A stretch of DNA of 64,000 bases, taken from the NCBI GenBank assembly GCA_015057455.1, contig SVEH01000006.1:62001-126000 (forward strand). The letters are read 5' to 3'. This document shows positions 19,816-29,284 of the stretch, one piece after another. The notes beneath the pieces were generated by a model. It was not told where the DNA came from, did no database searches, and saw only the letters and a list, made by a program, of their open reading frames with translations. Made by a program: the position numbers and the translations under genes. Origin of the DNA: Lachnospiraceae bacterium (GTDB taxonomy: Bacteria; Bacillota; Clostridia; Lachnospirales; Lachnospiraceae). Position 1 is the stretch's first letter. Each line of letters starts with the position of its first letter.

Positions 19816-20811
19816 TCAATATTTGGATATATTTCTAACCATTCCTTGTGCATTAATTAGGCCCCATCCTTGCTTATTTTTTTCTTTTCGCAAATCATAG
19901 CTTGTTTCAAACAACGCCTTTTTTATTTGTTTATTTATGTTATTCTTCCTAATTAAAATATTTTTATGATAAATATATCCTTTATCATAATTTTCTTTAT
20001 TATGATTATCTTTTTCATAAAATGGCTTTTTGTAGAATGCCTCCAACCCTAAAGCAACGATACCACTCACAACCGGGGTTGCCATTGATGTACCACTTTT
20101 ACTAACATATCCCTTACCATTGTTACAACTAATTATATTACATCCAGGTGCAACAACCTCAGGCTTTACAATATTTTCTTTTGTAGGCCCACATCCAGAA
20201 AATCCACGAACACTCTTGCCATTTCTAGTAAAATAAATATATTCTTCCATAGTTCCTACCGTAATTATTTTTTTACAAGTTCCAGGTTCAGTTATACTTC
20301 CTGCTTTAGGCCCCTTATTACCCGCTGCAGTTAGCACAACTAAACCTTTATCCCATGCATACTCTACTACATCCAATAATCTATTTATATCTGAACTATT
20401 ACCGCCATAACTTCCAATTGACAAATTAACTATGTGAATACCATATTTTTTCATATTATCAATAGTCCACAATAATGCTTCTTCAACATATTCCACACTA
20501 CCAATTCCATATGAGTCAAGCACCTTTTCAATTATTAAATTACATTTTGGTGCAACACCTTTATAAATCCCTTTTGATGAATAGCCACTACCACCACATA
20601 TCCCAGCCACATGAGTACCATGACCATTATCATCATATGGCTCTACTTTCTTATTCACGAAATCCTTAAACGCAACTACCCTATAGAAAGGCTTTAAAAA
20701 ATCATCATGTAAAAATATACCTGTATCTAAAATTGCAACACCTATATTTTCTCCTGTCACACCGTTATTATGCACACAATCTATTTCTAATACTGTTCTT
20801 ACATTTTTCAT
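19816..20811 (-). CDS. Subtilisin-like serine protease (S8), no signal peptide
   Basis: A 331-residue S8 peptidase with the complete triad: Asp29 (AILDTG), His64 (DNGHGTHVAG) and Ser242 (SGTSMATP), plus the oxyanion Asn in AAGNKGP. There is no signal peptide and no propeptide, so it resembles intracellular AprX/ISP types more than secreted subtilisins. It follows the SleC-like gene by 140 bases in the same direction. In Clostridium, Csp proteases of this superfamily activate pro-SleC during germination, but those are about 550 residues long, so this link is only suggestive. Confidence 0.92.
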   Translation of the reverse strand: MKNVRTVLEIDCVHNNGVTGENIGVAILDTGIFLHDDFLKPFYRVVAFKDFVNKKVEPYDDNGHGTHVAGICGGSGYSSKGIYKGVAPKCNLIIEKVLDSYGIGSVEYVEEALLWTIDNMKKYGIHIVNLSIGSYGGNSSDINRLLDVVEYAWDKGLVVLTAAGNKGPKAGSITEPGTCKKIITVGTMEEYIYFTRNGKSVRGFSGCGPTKENIVKPEVVAPGCNIISCNNGKGYVSKSGTSMATPVVSGIVALGLEAFYKKPFYEKDNHNKENYDKGYIYHKNILIRKNNINKQIKKALFETSYDLRKEKNKQGWGLINAQGMVRNISKY

Positions 20812-20951
20812 TCTAGCCCCCTATTATATTTTGTTAACACCTAATTATAGTAATATATAAATAAATATATATGTATATTTAAATTTATTTATATTTATTT
20901 ATATTATGCAAATCTGAATACTATTTATTGTACAAAATAAAGTATTATTTA

Positions 20952-22220
20952 TTATACGTACTCTGCAATTTTAGAAACGCCTACATATATTTCTGAAATT
21001 TTATACCATGTTGGATAATCAACAATACCTGACTGTGGCAAATCAAATACTCTTTGAAATACTTTAACTGCATCTGCTGTACCACTTCCAAATCTTCCAT
21101 CAACAGCTACCGTAGGAATACTTGGATATGACCTAGCTATTCTATTTAATTGTTTTTGAATTGTTCTCACTGGATTACCGCTAGAACCTATTGTTAAATT
21201 ATATGTTGGCCACGATGCTGGAATTCCCGATACTGTATTAGCTGAATTTATAAACATATTTTCACCATAATAATATCTTAAAATTTCAATAGCACTATAT
21301 CCTCTATCACCTAAGTTTTTAGACCCCCACTGTGACATTACATTAGGGCAGCTTACTCTATTTCCATCACAATATTGAGTAAGAATTGGTTGTAAAACAC
21401 CTGGTCTTGATAAATAATTTGTAAAAACAGAATCTACTATATTAGATATATTATTATATATATTTCTTCCACTAATCCATTTTTGATCAAATGCAGTAGA
21501 AGATGTAATTGTAAAATCATATCCTTTATTACGATACCACTCTGTAAATACGCGATTCAATGTAAAAGACATAATTGCTAATACATTAGCTGTTATAGTT
21601 GATTCTGGCCATGTAGCATATATTTCACTAGAAGCAACATTCTTAATATAATCACGATATTTTACATAGTAATTTTTCGCACTTCTATCTGATGGCGGAC
21701 CATCATGAACTACAACTGTTTCCGGAATAACAACTCGACTAAGTACGATCTCTCCGGTCTCTGACACATCCTTTATCTCAGATTCCATAATTTTAGGTGG
21801 AAAATCACCATATAATGTATGGTCTCCTATAACAAATGTTTCTGCTGTGTTTTCTTCTACTATAGGAATCATTTGAACCTGTTGTAACGCTGTTACACCT
21901 GGAAGAATCTCTGCACCATTAATATATACATCTTCATATCCAGGTGCTTTAATTACTACATTATATTCTGAATAAGGTCTTACAGCACTAGGTTCTAAAC
22001 TAAATTCTATATTAGGCGCATCAAGTTCTATTTCACTTGTTTGGCCATCAATATCTGTAGTTAGTTCTTCAATTGGAGTATCTCCTGACACACTTCCTTC
22101 GCCAAATACCTCTACTGTCGCACCTTCAATAGGAGTATTAGTACGTTCACTAATAACATCTGCCCTAAATCCTCCCATAGATCTATTTCCCATTTGGGCT
22201 GGATAAATAAATTCTCTCAT
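20952..22220 (-). CDS. SleC-like spore cortex-lytic / peptidoglycan-binding protein
   Basis: The 422-residue product matches the length and order of clostridial SleC: an N-terminal transthyretin-like module (about 16-120), a SpoIID-like catalytic region (about 160-330, with 'NVASSEIYATWPE', Glu199 at the SpoIID acid position) and a C-terminal peptidoglycan-binding domain (about 340-405, 'GSSGNPVRTIQKQLN' and 'VDGRFGSGTADAVKVFQ'). SleC cuts cortex peptidoglycan during germination after proteolytic activation. No classical signal peptide. Its GGAG ribosome binding site lies inside the 3' arm of the terminator hairpin at 22223-22267, two bases from the ATG. The assignment rests on remembered family features. 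Confidence 0.8.
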   Translation of the reverse strand: MREFIYPAQMGNRSMGGFRADVISERTNTPIEGATVEVFGEGSVSGDTPIEELTTDIDGQTSEIELDAPNIEFSLEPSAVRPYSEYNVVIKAPGYEDVYINGAEILPGVTALQQVQMIPIVEENTAETFVIGDHTLYGDFPPKIMESEIKDVSETGEIVLSRVVIPETVVVHDGPPSDRSAKNYYVKYRDYIKNVASSEIYATWPESTITANVLAIMSFTLNRVFTEWYRNKGYDFTITSSTAFDQKWISGRNIYNNISNIVDSVFTNYLSRPGVLQPILTQYCDGNRVSCPNVMSQWGSKNLGDRGYSAIEILRYYYGENMFINSANTVSGIPASWPTYNLTIGSSGNPVRTIQKQLNRIARSYPSIPTVAVDGRFGSGTADAVKVFQRVFDLPQSGIVDYPTWYKISEIYVGVSKIAEYV

Positions 22221-22222
22221 AA

Positions 22223-22267
22223 AAAATCTCCATAGAATATGTACTTATCATATTCTATGGAGATTTT
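22223..22267 (-). terminator. ilvE terminator overlapping the SleC-like ribosome binding site
   Basis: Perfect 19-bp stem (arms 22223-22241 and 22249-22267, loop 7). Read leftward the 3' arm ends GGAGATTTT and runs into TT-ATG, so it supplies both the U tract and the Shine-Dalgarno site of the next gene. Confidence 0.85.
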
Positions 22268-22297
22268 GTTAAAATATAACTATAATTTGTTTAATTT

Positions 22298-23365
22298 TTA
22301 TACTTCTACGACCCATCCTTCTGGTCCTTCTATCTCTCCTAATTGGATTCCCACAATGCTATCGTATAATTTTTGACTTATTGGGCCTATTCCACCATCT
22401 TGAACTTTAATTACATTATCGCCATATCTCAAATGTCCTACTGGTGAAATAACTGCTGCCGTGCCTGTGCCAAATACTTCTTCTAATGCTCCAAATTTAG
22501 CTGCATCAATCAATTCATCTACTGATATTTGCTTTTCTTCTACTTCTATGTTCCAACTGCGAAGTAAATTAATTACTGAATCACGAGTTATTCCAGGAAG
22601 AATACTTCCATTCAACATAGGAGTAACAACTTTTCCATTTATTTTAAAGAAAATATTCATTGCTCCAACTTCTTCGATATATTTTCTCTCAACACCATCT
22701 AGCCACAACACTTGTGAATATCCTTCATCATGTGCTTTCACTTGTGCCGCTAACGAAGCAGCGTAGTTCCCACCTGTCTTAGCGAATCCTATACCGCCTT
22801 TTACTGCTCTTACATAATCATCTTCAATCCATATCTTAACTGGATCCAATCCTTCCGGATAATATGGACCAACTGGTGATAGAATTATCATAAATAAATA
22901 TGTATTAGATGGTCTTACTCCTAAAAACTCATCTGTAGCTATAATAAATGGCCTAATATACAAAGACGTTCCTTCTCTATCAGGAATCCACTCTTCATCA
23001 ACCTTTACCAATTCTTTTATAGCCTGTACAAAATCCTCTTCAGGAATTGTTGGAATGCATAATCTATCATTAGTTAAATTAGTTCTCTTGGCATTCATAT
23101 CCGGTCTAAATAATAATGCTCTTCCATCCTTTGCCCTATATGCTTTTAGACCTTCAAACATCTCTTGAGCATAATGAAATACCATTGCTGATGGTCCTAA
23201 TGAAATCTTATCATATGGTACAATTCTAGGGTCAAACCATCCCTTTCCTGTCTCATAATTCATAATAAACATATGATTTGTAAATATTGTACCAAATTTA
23301 AGTGGATTATCCTTATCTGGTATTGGCTTTGGATTTACATTCTTCTCTACTCTAATATTTAACAT
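22298..23365 (-). CDS. ilvE: Branched-chain amino acid aminotransferase
   Basis: The 355-residue product is a class IV PLP aminotransferase of the BCAT type 2 length. Visible features are 'AQEMFEGLKAYR', the PLP lysine region 'GFAKTGGNYAASL' and the conserved 'EEVGAMNIFF' and 'GTGTAAVISPVG'. It transfers the amino group between glutamate and the keto acids of Leu, Ile and Val. A strong hairpin terminates it at 22223-22267. It has its own leader; folA lies 78 bases upstream. Confidence 0.95.
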   Translation of the reverse strand: MLNIRVEKNVNPKPIPDKDNPLKFGTIFTNHMFIMNYETGKGWFDPRIVPYDKISLGPSAMVFHYAQEMFEGLKAYRAKDGRALLFRPDMNAKRTNLTNDRLCIPTIPEEDFVQAIKELVKVDEEWIPDREGTSLYIRPFIIATDEFLGVRPSNTYLFMIILSPVGPYYPEGLDPVKIWIEDDYVRAVKGGIGFAKTGGNYAASLAAQVKAHDEGYSQVLWLDGVERKYIEEVGAMNIFFKINGKVVTPMLNGSILPGITRDSVINLLRSWNIEVEEKQISVDELIDAAKFGALEEVFGTGTAAVISPVGHLRYGDNVIKVQDGGIGPISQKLYDSIVGIQLGEIEGPEGWVVEV

Positions 23366-23443
23366 AAATATCCTTCTTTCCTTCTGAAATACACCCTTTT
23401 ATACTATTATTTATATTATTTTTTTTATTATTAATTTATTATA

Positions 23444-23938
23444 TTACTTATTCTTTCTCTCATATCTTAGAAATCTATACTCTAAATCATAATATGTTTG
23501 CTCTTCTGAATCTGCAGTAATCTCCCATTCATCATCTTCATCTAAATTAGGGAAAAATGTATCAGCTTCATAAGCATAATCTATTTTTGTTATATGCGCC
23601 AAATCACAATAAGGCAAGAATTGTTTATATATGCTTGCTCCACCCATCACATACACATCATCTGTATTATATTTCTTTGCCTCCTCTAAGGCTTCTTCAA
23701 TACTATATACAACTGTTGCATTAGGAACTTTATATGTTTTTTCTAATGCAACAACAATGTTAGTTCTATTAGCAAGTGGCTTACCTCCTGGTAAACTCTC
23801 TAAGGTATTCTTACCCATAATTACAACCTTGCCATTAGTTGTTTCCTTAAAAAATCTCATATCTGCTGGTATACTAACAAGTAATTGATTCTTATAGCCT
23901 ATCCCCCAGTTTCTATCTACTGCTACTATACATTTCAT
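23444..23938 (-). CDS. folA: Dihydrofolate reductase
   Basis: From the ATG at 23938 the product is 164 residues, the normal DHFR length; longer in-frame starts overlap thyA and lack support. Motifs: AVDRNWGIGYKNQLLVSIPADMR (substrate and NADPH site), VIMGKNTLESLPG and VYVMGGASIYKQFLP. It reduces dihydrofolate to tetrahydrofolate. It starts 47 bases after thyA, a standard pairing since ThyA makes dihydrofolate. A GGAGG lies 11 bases before the ATG. Confidence 0.95.
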   Translation of the reverse strand: MKCIVAVDRNWGIGYKNQLLVSIPADMRFFKETTNGKVVIMGKNTLESLPGGKPLANRTNIVVALEKTYKVPNATVVYSIEEALEEAKKYNTDDVYVMGGASIYKQFLPYCDLAHITKIDYAYEADTFFPNLDEDDEWEITADSEEQTYYDLEYRFLRYERKNK

Positions 23939-23984
23939 CCTTAAAACTACCTCCATTCTTTTATTACTGCTTTTTACTTTTCTC

Positions 23985-24833
23985 TTATACCGCAATTGGT
24001 ATATTCTTAACTTGAGGTCCATGTTGATAATTCTCAAGAACAAAATCCTCAACCTTAAAATCATAGAAATCCTTAACATTAGGATTCATCTTAAATGTTG
24101 GTGCATCATATGTAGGTCTAGTAATAAGTTCCTTAATAATAGGAACATGTCTATCATATATATGTGCATCTGCTATAACATGCACTAATTCTCCAACTTG
24201 CATATCACTAACTTGTGCCAACATATGAAGTAAAACTGCATACTGACACACATTCCAGTTATTTGCCGCTAAAACATCTTGAGAACGTTGATTTAGAATC
24301 CCGTTAAGAATTAACTTATCACAACCTTCCTCCTTAGTTACATTAAATGTCATACTATATGCACATGGATATAAATTCATCTCATGTAAATCTTGATGAA
24401 CATATATATTAGTCATAATTCTTCTACTATATGGATTATGTTTTAAGTCATATAACACTCTATCGATTTGATCCATATTACCTTCTTTGTATACATGTTT
24501 TACGCCCATTTGATAACCATATGCTTTACCAATTGAACCTTCTTTATCAGCCCAACTATCCCATATATGGCTATTAAGTTCATTAACGTTATTTGACTTT
24601 TTCTGCCATATCCATAATAATTCATCAATACAACTCTTAATACCCGTTCTTCGTAGTGTAATTGCAGGAAATTCTTTTCTAAGATCGTATCTATTAACAA
24701 CACCAAATTTCTTAATAGTATATGCACTCGAACCATCTTCCCACTTAGGTCTTACCTTTTCTCCTTTTGTGTCCGTTCCATTATTGATAATATCATTACA
24801 CATATCAATAAATATTTTGTCTGCCATACTCAT
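23985..24833 (-). CDS. thyA: Thymidylate synthase ThyA
   Basis: The 282-residue product has the folate-dependent thymidylate synthase features: ITLRRTGIKSCIDELLWIW, the active-site Cys in LYPCAYSM, NQRSQDVLAANNWNVCQYA and 'HIYDRH'. It makes dTMP from dUMP. AGGAGG lies eight bases before the first ATG. It is the first gene of a thyA-folA pair. Confidence 0.96.
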   Translation of the reverse strand: MSMADKIFIDMCNDIINNGTDTKGEKVRPKWEDGSSAYTIKKFGVVNRYDLRKEFPAITLRRTGIKSCIDELLWIWQKKSNNVNELNSHIWDSWADKEGSIGKAYGYQMGVKHVYKEGNMDQIDRVLYDLKHNPYSRRIMTNIYVHQDLHEMNLYPCAYSMTFNVTKEEGCDKLILNGILNQRSQDVLAANNWNVCQYAVLLHMLAQVSDMQVGELVHVIADAHIYDRHVPIIKELITRPTYDAPTFKMNPNVKDFYDFKVEDFVLENYQHGPQVKNIPIAV

Positions 24834-25037
24834 ACTACATTCCTCCTATAATCTTATTTATTCTTCTATTTTATATTTCTATTTTAGTTTTCGTTTTACT
24901 TTTATTTTTCTATTTACAGTTTCTATGCCTGATTTTATCTAAATTATTAGCAATCATTAAATTTTAATATTTTATTTCTGCCAAATATCAATTATGTCTT
25001 TTTATATCCAATTATTAAAACTAAACCGTTTGTAAAA

Positions 25038-26276
25038 TTAAATATTTATAGAATTAGGCACATATGCCTCCACATATATTCCATCTTCTCTATATTCTTC
25101 CTTAAGAAGTTGTCCATATTTTCTTATCTGTTGTATCTTACCTGCCTCTTCATAAGGTAAAACTTTCTCAACATATATCTTACTTTCGCGAAGAATTTCT
25201 TCTATTACATTCAATAAAACATCTAAACCTTGTCTCTTTTTAGCAGAAATTTTAACAACCTTATCTGCTCTTAGATCTTTTATAACGTTTATCTTCTCGA
25301 TTTTATCTTGTTTATTAAATGCAGTTATTATAGGTTTATTCTCCACTCCAAGTTGTCTTAATGTATCATAAACCGTATGCATCTGTAAATCTGCATTATT
25401 ATTAGAACTATCAACCACATGAAGAATTATATCTGCATATTTAGCTTCTTCAAGAGTACTTCTAAATGCATTAATCAAATGATGTGGTAACTTACGAATA
25501 AATCCAACTGTATCTGTTAAAAGAATCTCCTGTCCACTTTCTAACTTTAAATTACGAGTAGTTGGATCTAGAGTTGCAAATAACTTATCCTCTTCTAACA
25601 CTCTTGCATCTGTAAGTGTATTAAGCAATGTTGATTTACCTGCATTAGTATACCCTACAATTGCCACCACAGGCATATTGTTATTCTTTCTTAGATTACG
25701 CGTAGTTTCACGCATTTTAATTACGTCATCTAATTCTCTATTAAGATTAGATATTCTATCTCTAATTAAACGTCTATCAACCTCTAATTTCTTCTCACCA
25801 GGTCCACGAGTACCAATGCCACCACCTAGTCTAGATAAAGACTTACCTAGTCCTGTTAGTCTAGATGAACGATACTTAAGCTGTGCTAATTCTACTTGAA
25901 TTTTACCTTCCTTTGTACTTGCTCTTGCTGCAAATATATCAAGAATCATTACTGTTCTGTCTATAACTTTAACTCTTAATTCATCTTCTAAATTACTAAT
26001 CTGTGCAGGTGATAACTCATCATCACACACTACACCTGTCGCATCTAATTCCTCTATTAAAAGACGAATTTCTTCAATCTTTCCTTTTCCTATATAAGTC
26101 CCCGGATGTATCTTGTCTCTGTTCTGAATAACCTTCATTACAGTTAGCGCACCTGCTGTCTTAGCTAGTTCTTCTAACTCATCTAATGATTGTTCCGTAT
26201 CATCCTTCTCACTTGTTGATACACCAACAAGTATAAGACGTTCTTCTATTTCATCAATATCATATAATTCTGCCAT
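25038..26276 (-). CDS. hflX: GTPase HflX
   Basis: The 412-residue product has the HflX N-terminal domain and coiled region (about 1-200, 'IGKGKIEEIRLLIEE', 'GPGEKKLEVDRR') and a G domain with GYTNAGKSTLLN (G1), DTVGFIRKLPHHLI (G3) and FNKQDK (G4). HflX binds the ribosome and helps split stalled 70S ribosomes. It follows the TPR lipoprotein gene by 18 bases, so they are probably one transcript. Confidence 0.95.
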   Translation of the reverse strand: MAELYDIDEIEERLILVGVSTSEKDDTEQSLDELEELAKTAGALTVMKVIQNRDKIHPGTYIGKGKIEEIRLLIEELDATGVVCDDELSPAQISNLEDELRVKVIDRTVMILDIFAARASTKEGKIQVELAQLKYRSSRLTGLGKSLSRLGGGIGTRGPGEKKLEVDRRLIRDRISNLNRELDDVIKMRETTRNLRKNNNMPVVAIVGYTNAGKSTLLNTLTDARVLEEDKLFATLDPTTRNLKLESGQEILLTDTVGFIRKLPHHLINAFRSTLEEAKYADIILHVVDSSNNNADLQMHTVYDTLRQLGVENKPIITAFNKQDKIEKINVIKDLRADKVVKISAKKRQGLDVLLNVIEEILRESKIYVEKVLPYEEAGKIQQIRKYGQLLKEEYREDGIYVEAYVPNSINI

Positions 26277-26294
26277 TAATTTACCTACTACTTT

Positions 26295-27293
26295 CTATTG
26301 TGCTGGAACTATTCTTGTCTCTAAAAATGCCACTTCTTTCTTTACAGCCTCATCATCTGGATATTCTGCCAAATATTCTTTAGCATAAACATAAGCTTCT
26401 TCATATTCTCTTTCTCTTTCTAATAATGCAATATACTTCTTGCCAAATAGCTTAATATTATCCTCATCCTTAGATGACATAGCCGCATTAAGTGTAGTTT
26501 CTAATTTTGAAAAAACATCTGGTTCTGCTGTTTTCTCAACAAGTTTAAAAAGACAATCCATTTGCTTCGCATATATAGCATACTTTACTTCTGCCTTACT
26601 ATATTTTAAAAATTTCTCATATTCATCATAAGCTTTCTCATATTCACCCATTAACTCATAATTCTCTGCTTTATAATAATATGCAGTTGTATCTTTTCCT
26701 TTGATAGCCTTTTCATAATAAGTTAGTGCTTTATCATAATTAGAAGCCTTGCTATAAGCTCTTCCAATTCGTGTATTAGCCATAGCTACATCTAACTTGT
26801 TCTTATATTTCTCAATAAATTCTTCTGCACATTCTACAGTTTTCTTGTATTGCTTAGTGAATATCAAAACATCCATCTTATAAAGTAACAGTTCCTTTGT
26901 CATATCCTTTAATGCTTCAATCTTCAATGCCTTTTCAATACTTTGGTATGCATCTTCATACTTATCCACTTCTATATATGAAACCGCTTTCTTTTTATAT
27001 GCTTGTTTATTATTTTCGAGTGTTCTAGTATCTGATTTATTAGAAATAGCTTTATCAAATGCTTGTACTGCCTTTTCATAATCTTTTTGTTTATGGAATA
27101 TATCACCTTGTAAAATATAATATTCCGCCTTTTCCCCTGCCTTCAAAGCTGCATCAACATATTCCAAAGCTTTTTTATAATTCTTTTGCTTATACTGTAC
27201 CTTGGCCGCCTCGTAATTATATCCTGCCGTTGATGTTCTGCAGCCAGTAAATATTATTGATAATACGGCACATATAACTATAACTTTCTTCAT
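26295..27293 (-). CDS. TPR-repeat lipoprotein
   Basis: From the ATG at 27293 (332 residues) the product starts with a lipoprotein signal, with lipobox IIFTGC. The rest is a run of tetratricopeptide repeats (for example 'YKKALEYVDAALKAGEKAEYY', 'YDKALTYYEKAIKGKDTTAYY', 'YEKAYDEYEKFLKYSK'). A TTG at 27305 is in frame but too close to the GGAG site. Exposed outside the membrane, probably as a scaffold. hflX follows directly. Confidence 0.88.
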   Translation of the reverse strand: MKKVIVICAVLSIIFTGCRTSTAGYNYEAAKVQYKQKNYKKALEYVDAALKAGEKAEYYILQGDIFHKQKDYEKAVQAFDKAISNKSDTRTLENNKQAYKKKAVSYIEVDKYEDAYQSIEKALKIEALKDMTKELLLYKMDVLIFTKQYKKTVECAEEFIEKYKNKLDVAMANTRIGRAYSKASNYDKALTYYEKAIKGKDTTAYYYKAENYELMGEYEKAYDEYEKFLKYSKAEVKYAIYAKQMDCLFKLVEKTAEPDVFSKLETTLNAAMSSKDEDNIKLFGKKYIALLEREREYEEAYVYAKEYLAEYPDDEAVKKEVAFLETRIVPAQ

Positions 27294-27554
27294 ATTTGTA
27301 CACAATCTCCATTATCATTACAAAAATTCTCAGTAAACATAATAACACAATTAACAAAAATAGTAAATACCTTGCAAATATAACTTTTCTATGATAATCT
27401 ATTTAATAGCGATTTAATGTTTATATTATGATTTGTATGCAACATTTAATATAATAATTTGTTGCAGTCTTTAATATAGTAATTTATATGAAAGTATTAA
27501 TTTTAAAATTATATAAAGGCATTATTAAGCAATAGTATATAGGAGGTTAGAATT

Positions 27555-28199
27555 TTGGGAAAAATGAAAGTAAATGATCAATCACTTGGCGAAGAAATAT
27601 CTAATGCCATATCACATGGTATTGGTGCTGGTTTAGCAATTGCAGGAACAGTTGTATTAATTATTAAATCAGTTCATGTCGGAACAGCTCAGGATGTAGT
27701 AAGTGCTTCCTTATATGGTTCTACACTTATTCTATTATTTTTGTTTTCTTGTATTTACCATTCGTTAGCACATAATAGGGGAAAAAAAGTATTTAGAATA
27801 TTAGACCATTGTTCTATATTTCTTCTAATCTTAGGTACATATATTCCTGTTTGTTTAACACTGTTTAACAACGCACTTGGATGGGTAATATTTGGAATAA
27901 TGACAGCCATAACCGTTCTGGGAATTGTATTTAATGCCATCAACTTAGAGAAATGGCACAAACCTTCATTAATTTTATACCTTGCAATGGGCTGGGTTTC
28001 TCTTTTAACTATTAAGCCTATACTTGATAGAATTAATAAGATTGGTATTGTATATTTAATTATTGGTGGAATATTTTACTCACTTGGAGTAATTTTCTTT
28101 AAATCTAAGAAGAAATACATGCATTTTATATGGCATCTATTTGTTTTAGCAGGAGCTATATTCCACTTTTTCTTTATTTACTTATATGTTTATAAATAA
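27555..28199 (+). CDS. Hemolysin III / PAQR family membrane protein
   Basis: The 214-residue product has seven membrane segments and the HlyIII features: 'ISHGIGAGL' near the N-terminus, 'IYHSLAH', 'RILDHCSIFLLILGTY' and 'HFIWHLFVLAGAIFHF', giving the His/Asp residues of the putative metal site. Start is TTG: AGGAGG lies eight bases before it, while the ATG four codons later is 17 away. Despite the name, haemolytic activity is not established for most members. Confidence 0.92.
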   Translation: MGKMKVNDQSLGEEISNAISHGIGAGLAIAGTVVLIIKSVHVGTAQDVVSASLYGSTLILLFLFSCIYHSLAHNRGKKVFRILDHCSIFLLILGTYIPVCLTLFNNALGWVIFGIMTAITVLGIVFNAINLEKWHKPSLILYLAMGWVSLLTIKPILDRINKIGIVYLIIGGIFYSLGVIFFKSKKKYMHFIWHLFVLAGAIFHFFFIYLYVYK

Positions 28200-28276
28200 A
28201 CACAAGAATGTTCTATATATTCTATATCATATAAATTTGTGAGATTTGATTATAATTTATTAATTTTTAGCAATAC

Positions 28277-28301
28277 AAAAGGAGCTTTAAAAGCTCCTTT
28301 T
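28277..28301. terminator. Bidirectional terminator
   Basis: AAAAGGAGCTT and AAGCTCCTTTT form an 11-bp stem with a three-base loop and a T tract, between convergent genes. Confidence 0.85.
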
Positions 28302-28330
28302 TATTATTAAACCATACTTTATTCTATTCT

Positions 28331-29173
28331 TTACTTAGATACTGCCTTTCTAAAAGCCTCTTCTATATAAGGTATATAGAAAAGTTTGTATCCTTCATAA
28401 GTTGGATGTACCATATCTCCCTTAGGAAAATCTTTTGTAATCATAGTATATGGTAGATATCTATCTAGATATGTATTTAAATCACTATCTTCAAATATAT
28501 CTGCATAACCTATATCCCACTTCTTACACATCTTAATGGCTTCTTCTCCATATATAAGTTGTGTCTTATAATCTCTACGATCCATCACGTGAGCTCTCGC
28601 ATATACTATTACTGCATTAGGATATGTATCCTTAAGAATTGAAATAATCTCTTCAAATCCACCACAGAATGTTGATAAATCTCTTTTATCATCAAAATCC
28701 TCAGTTATAGTACCTATTGGCATACCAGCTTTGCTTGATGCATCATTGGTTCCACCATTAAATAATATATAATCAGTATATCCAACTTGTTCAACTAGAA
28801 TCTTAACTTGCTCTTGCATATTCAATGTTAAGTTCTCTTTTGTTCTTTCTTTTGAAGCAACTGTTGCGCCACTCCTTGAGAAATCTTGAAAACGCATATT
28901 GTGTTTCTCTGCAATTTGTTGCGTAAGGGATATATCATCTGTCCCTTTTCCTCTCATAATAGAATCTCCAAATCCCACTATGATTTTGTCCTCCAATATA
29001 TCTGTATCATTAGCATCATCTATGTAATCTGAAGCAGCATGAACACCAACTACCTTACTATTATCACCGCCATACACACTTGTGTAATATACCACTCCTG
29101 TAATACCTAAAATGAGTAGCCAAATTGCAAATACAATCAGATTCGTTGTATTCAACTTTAGTTCTTTTTTCAT
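28331..29173 (-). CDS. Membrane-anchored SGNH/GDSL hydrolase
   Basis: GGAGG six bases before the ATG at 29173 fixes the start (280 residues); a GTG at 29203 is less likely. After one membrane segment (about 8-30) comes an SGNH domain: block I GFGDSIMRG (Ser nucleophile), 'FNGGTNDAS' (block III) and 'DMVHPTYEGYKL' (Asp-x-x-His). Extracellular esterase or deacylase, perhaps on wall polysaccharide; substrate not readable. It lies before the HlyIII gene in convergent orientation. Confidence 0.88.
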   Translation of the reverse strand: MKKELKLNTTNLIVFAIWLLILGITGVVYYTSVYGGDNSKVVGVHAASDYIDDANDTDILEDKIIVGFGDSIMRGKGTDDISLTQQIAEKHNMRFQDFSRSGATVASKERTKENLTLNMQEQVKILVEQVGYTDYILFNGGTNDASSKAGMPIGTITEDFDDKRDLSTFCGGFEEIISILKDTYPNAVIVYARAHVMDRRDYKTQLIYGEEAIKMCKKWDIGYADIFEDSDLNTYLDRYLPYTMITKDFPKGDMVHPTYEGYKLFYIPYIEEAFRKAVSK

Positions 29174-29284
29174 TCTAGACCTCCGAAATGTAGCTTTTCC
29201 CACTCATAATTTTAATTATACAATTTTTTCTAAATTATGTAAAGTATAATTTGTTATCAATAATTTTTTCGACATAAAGGTATT

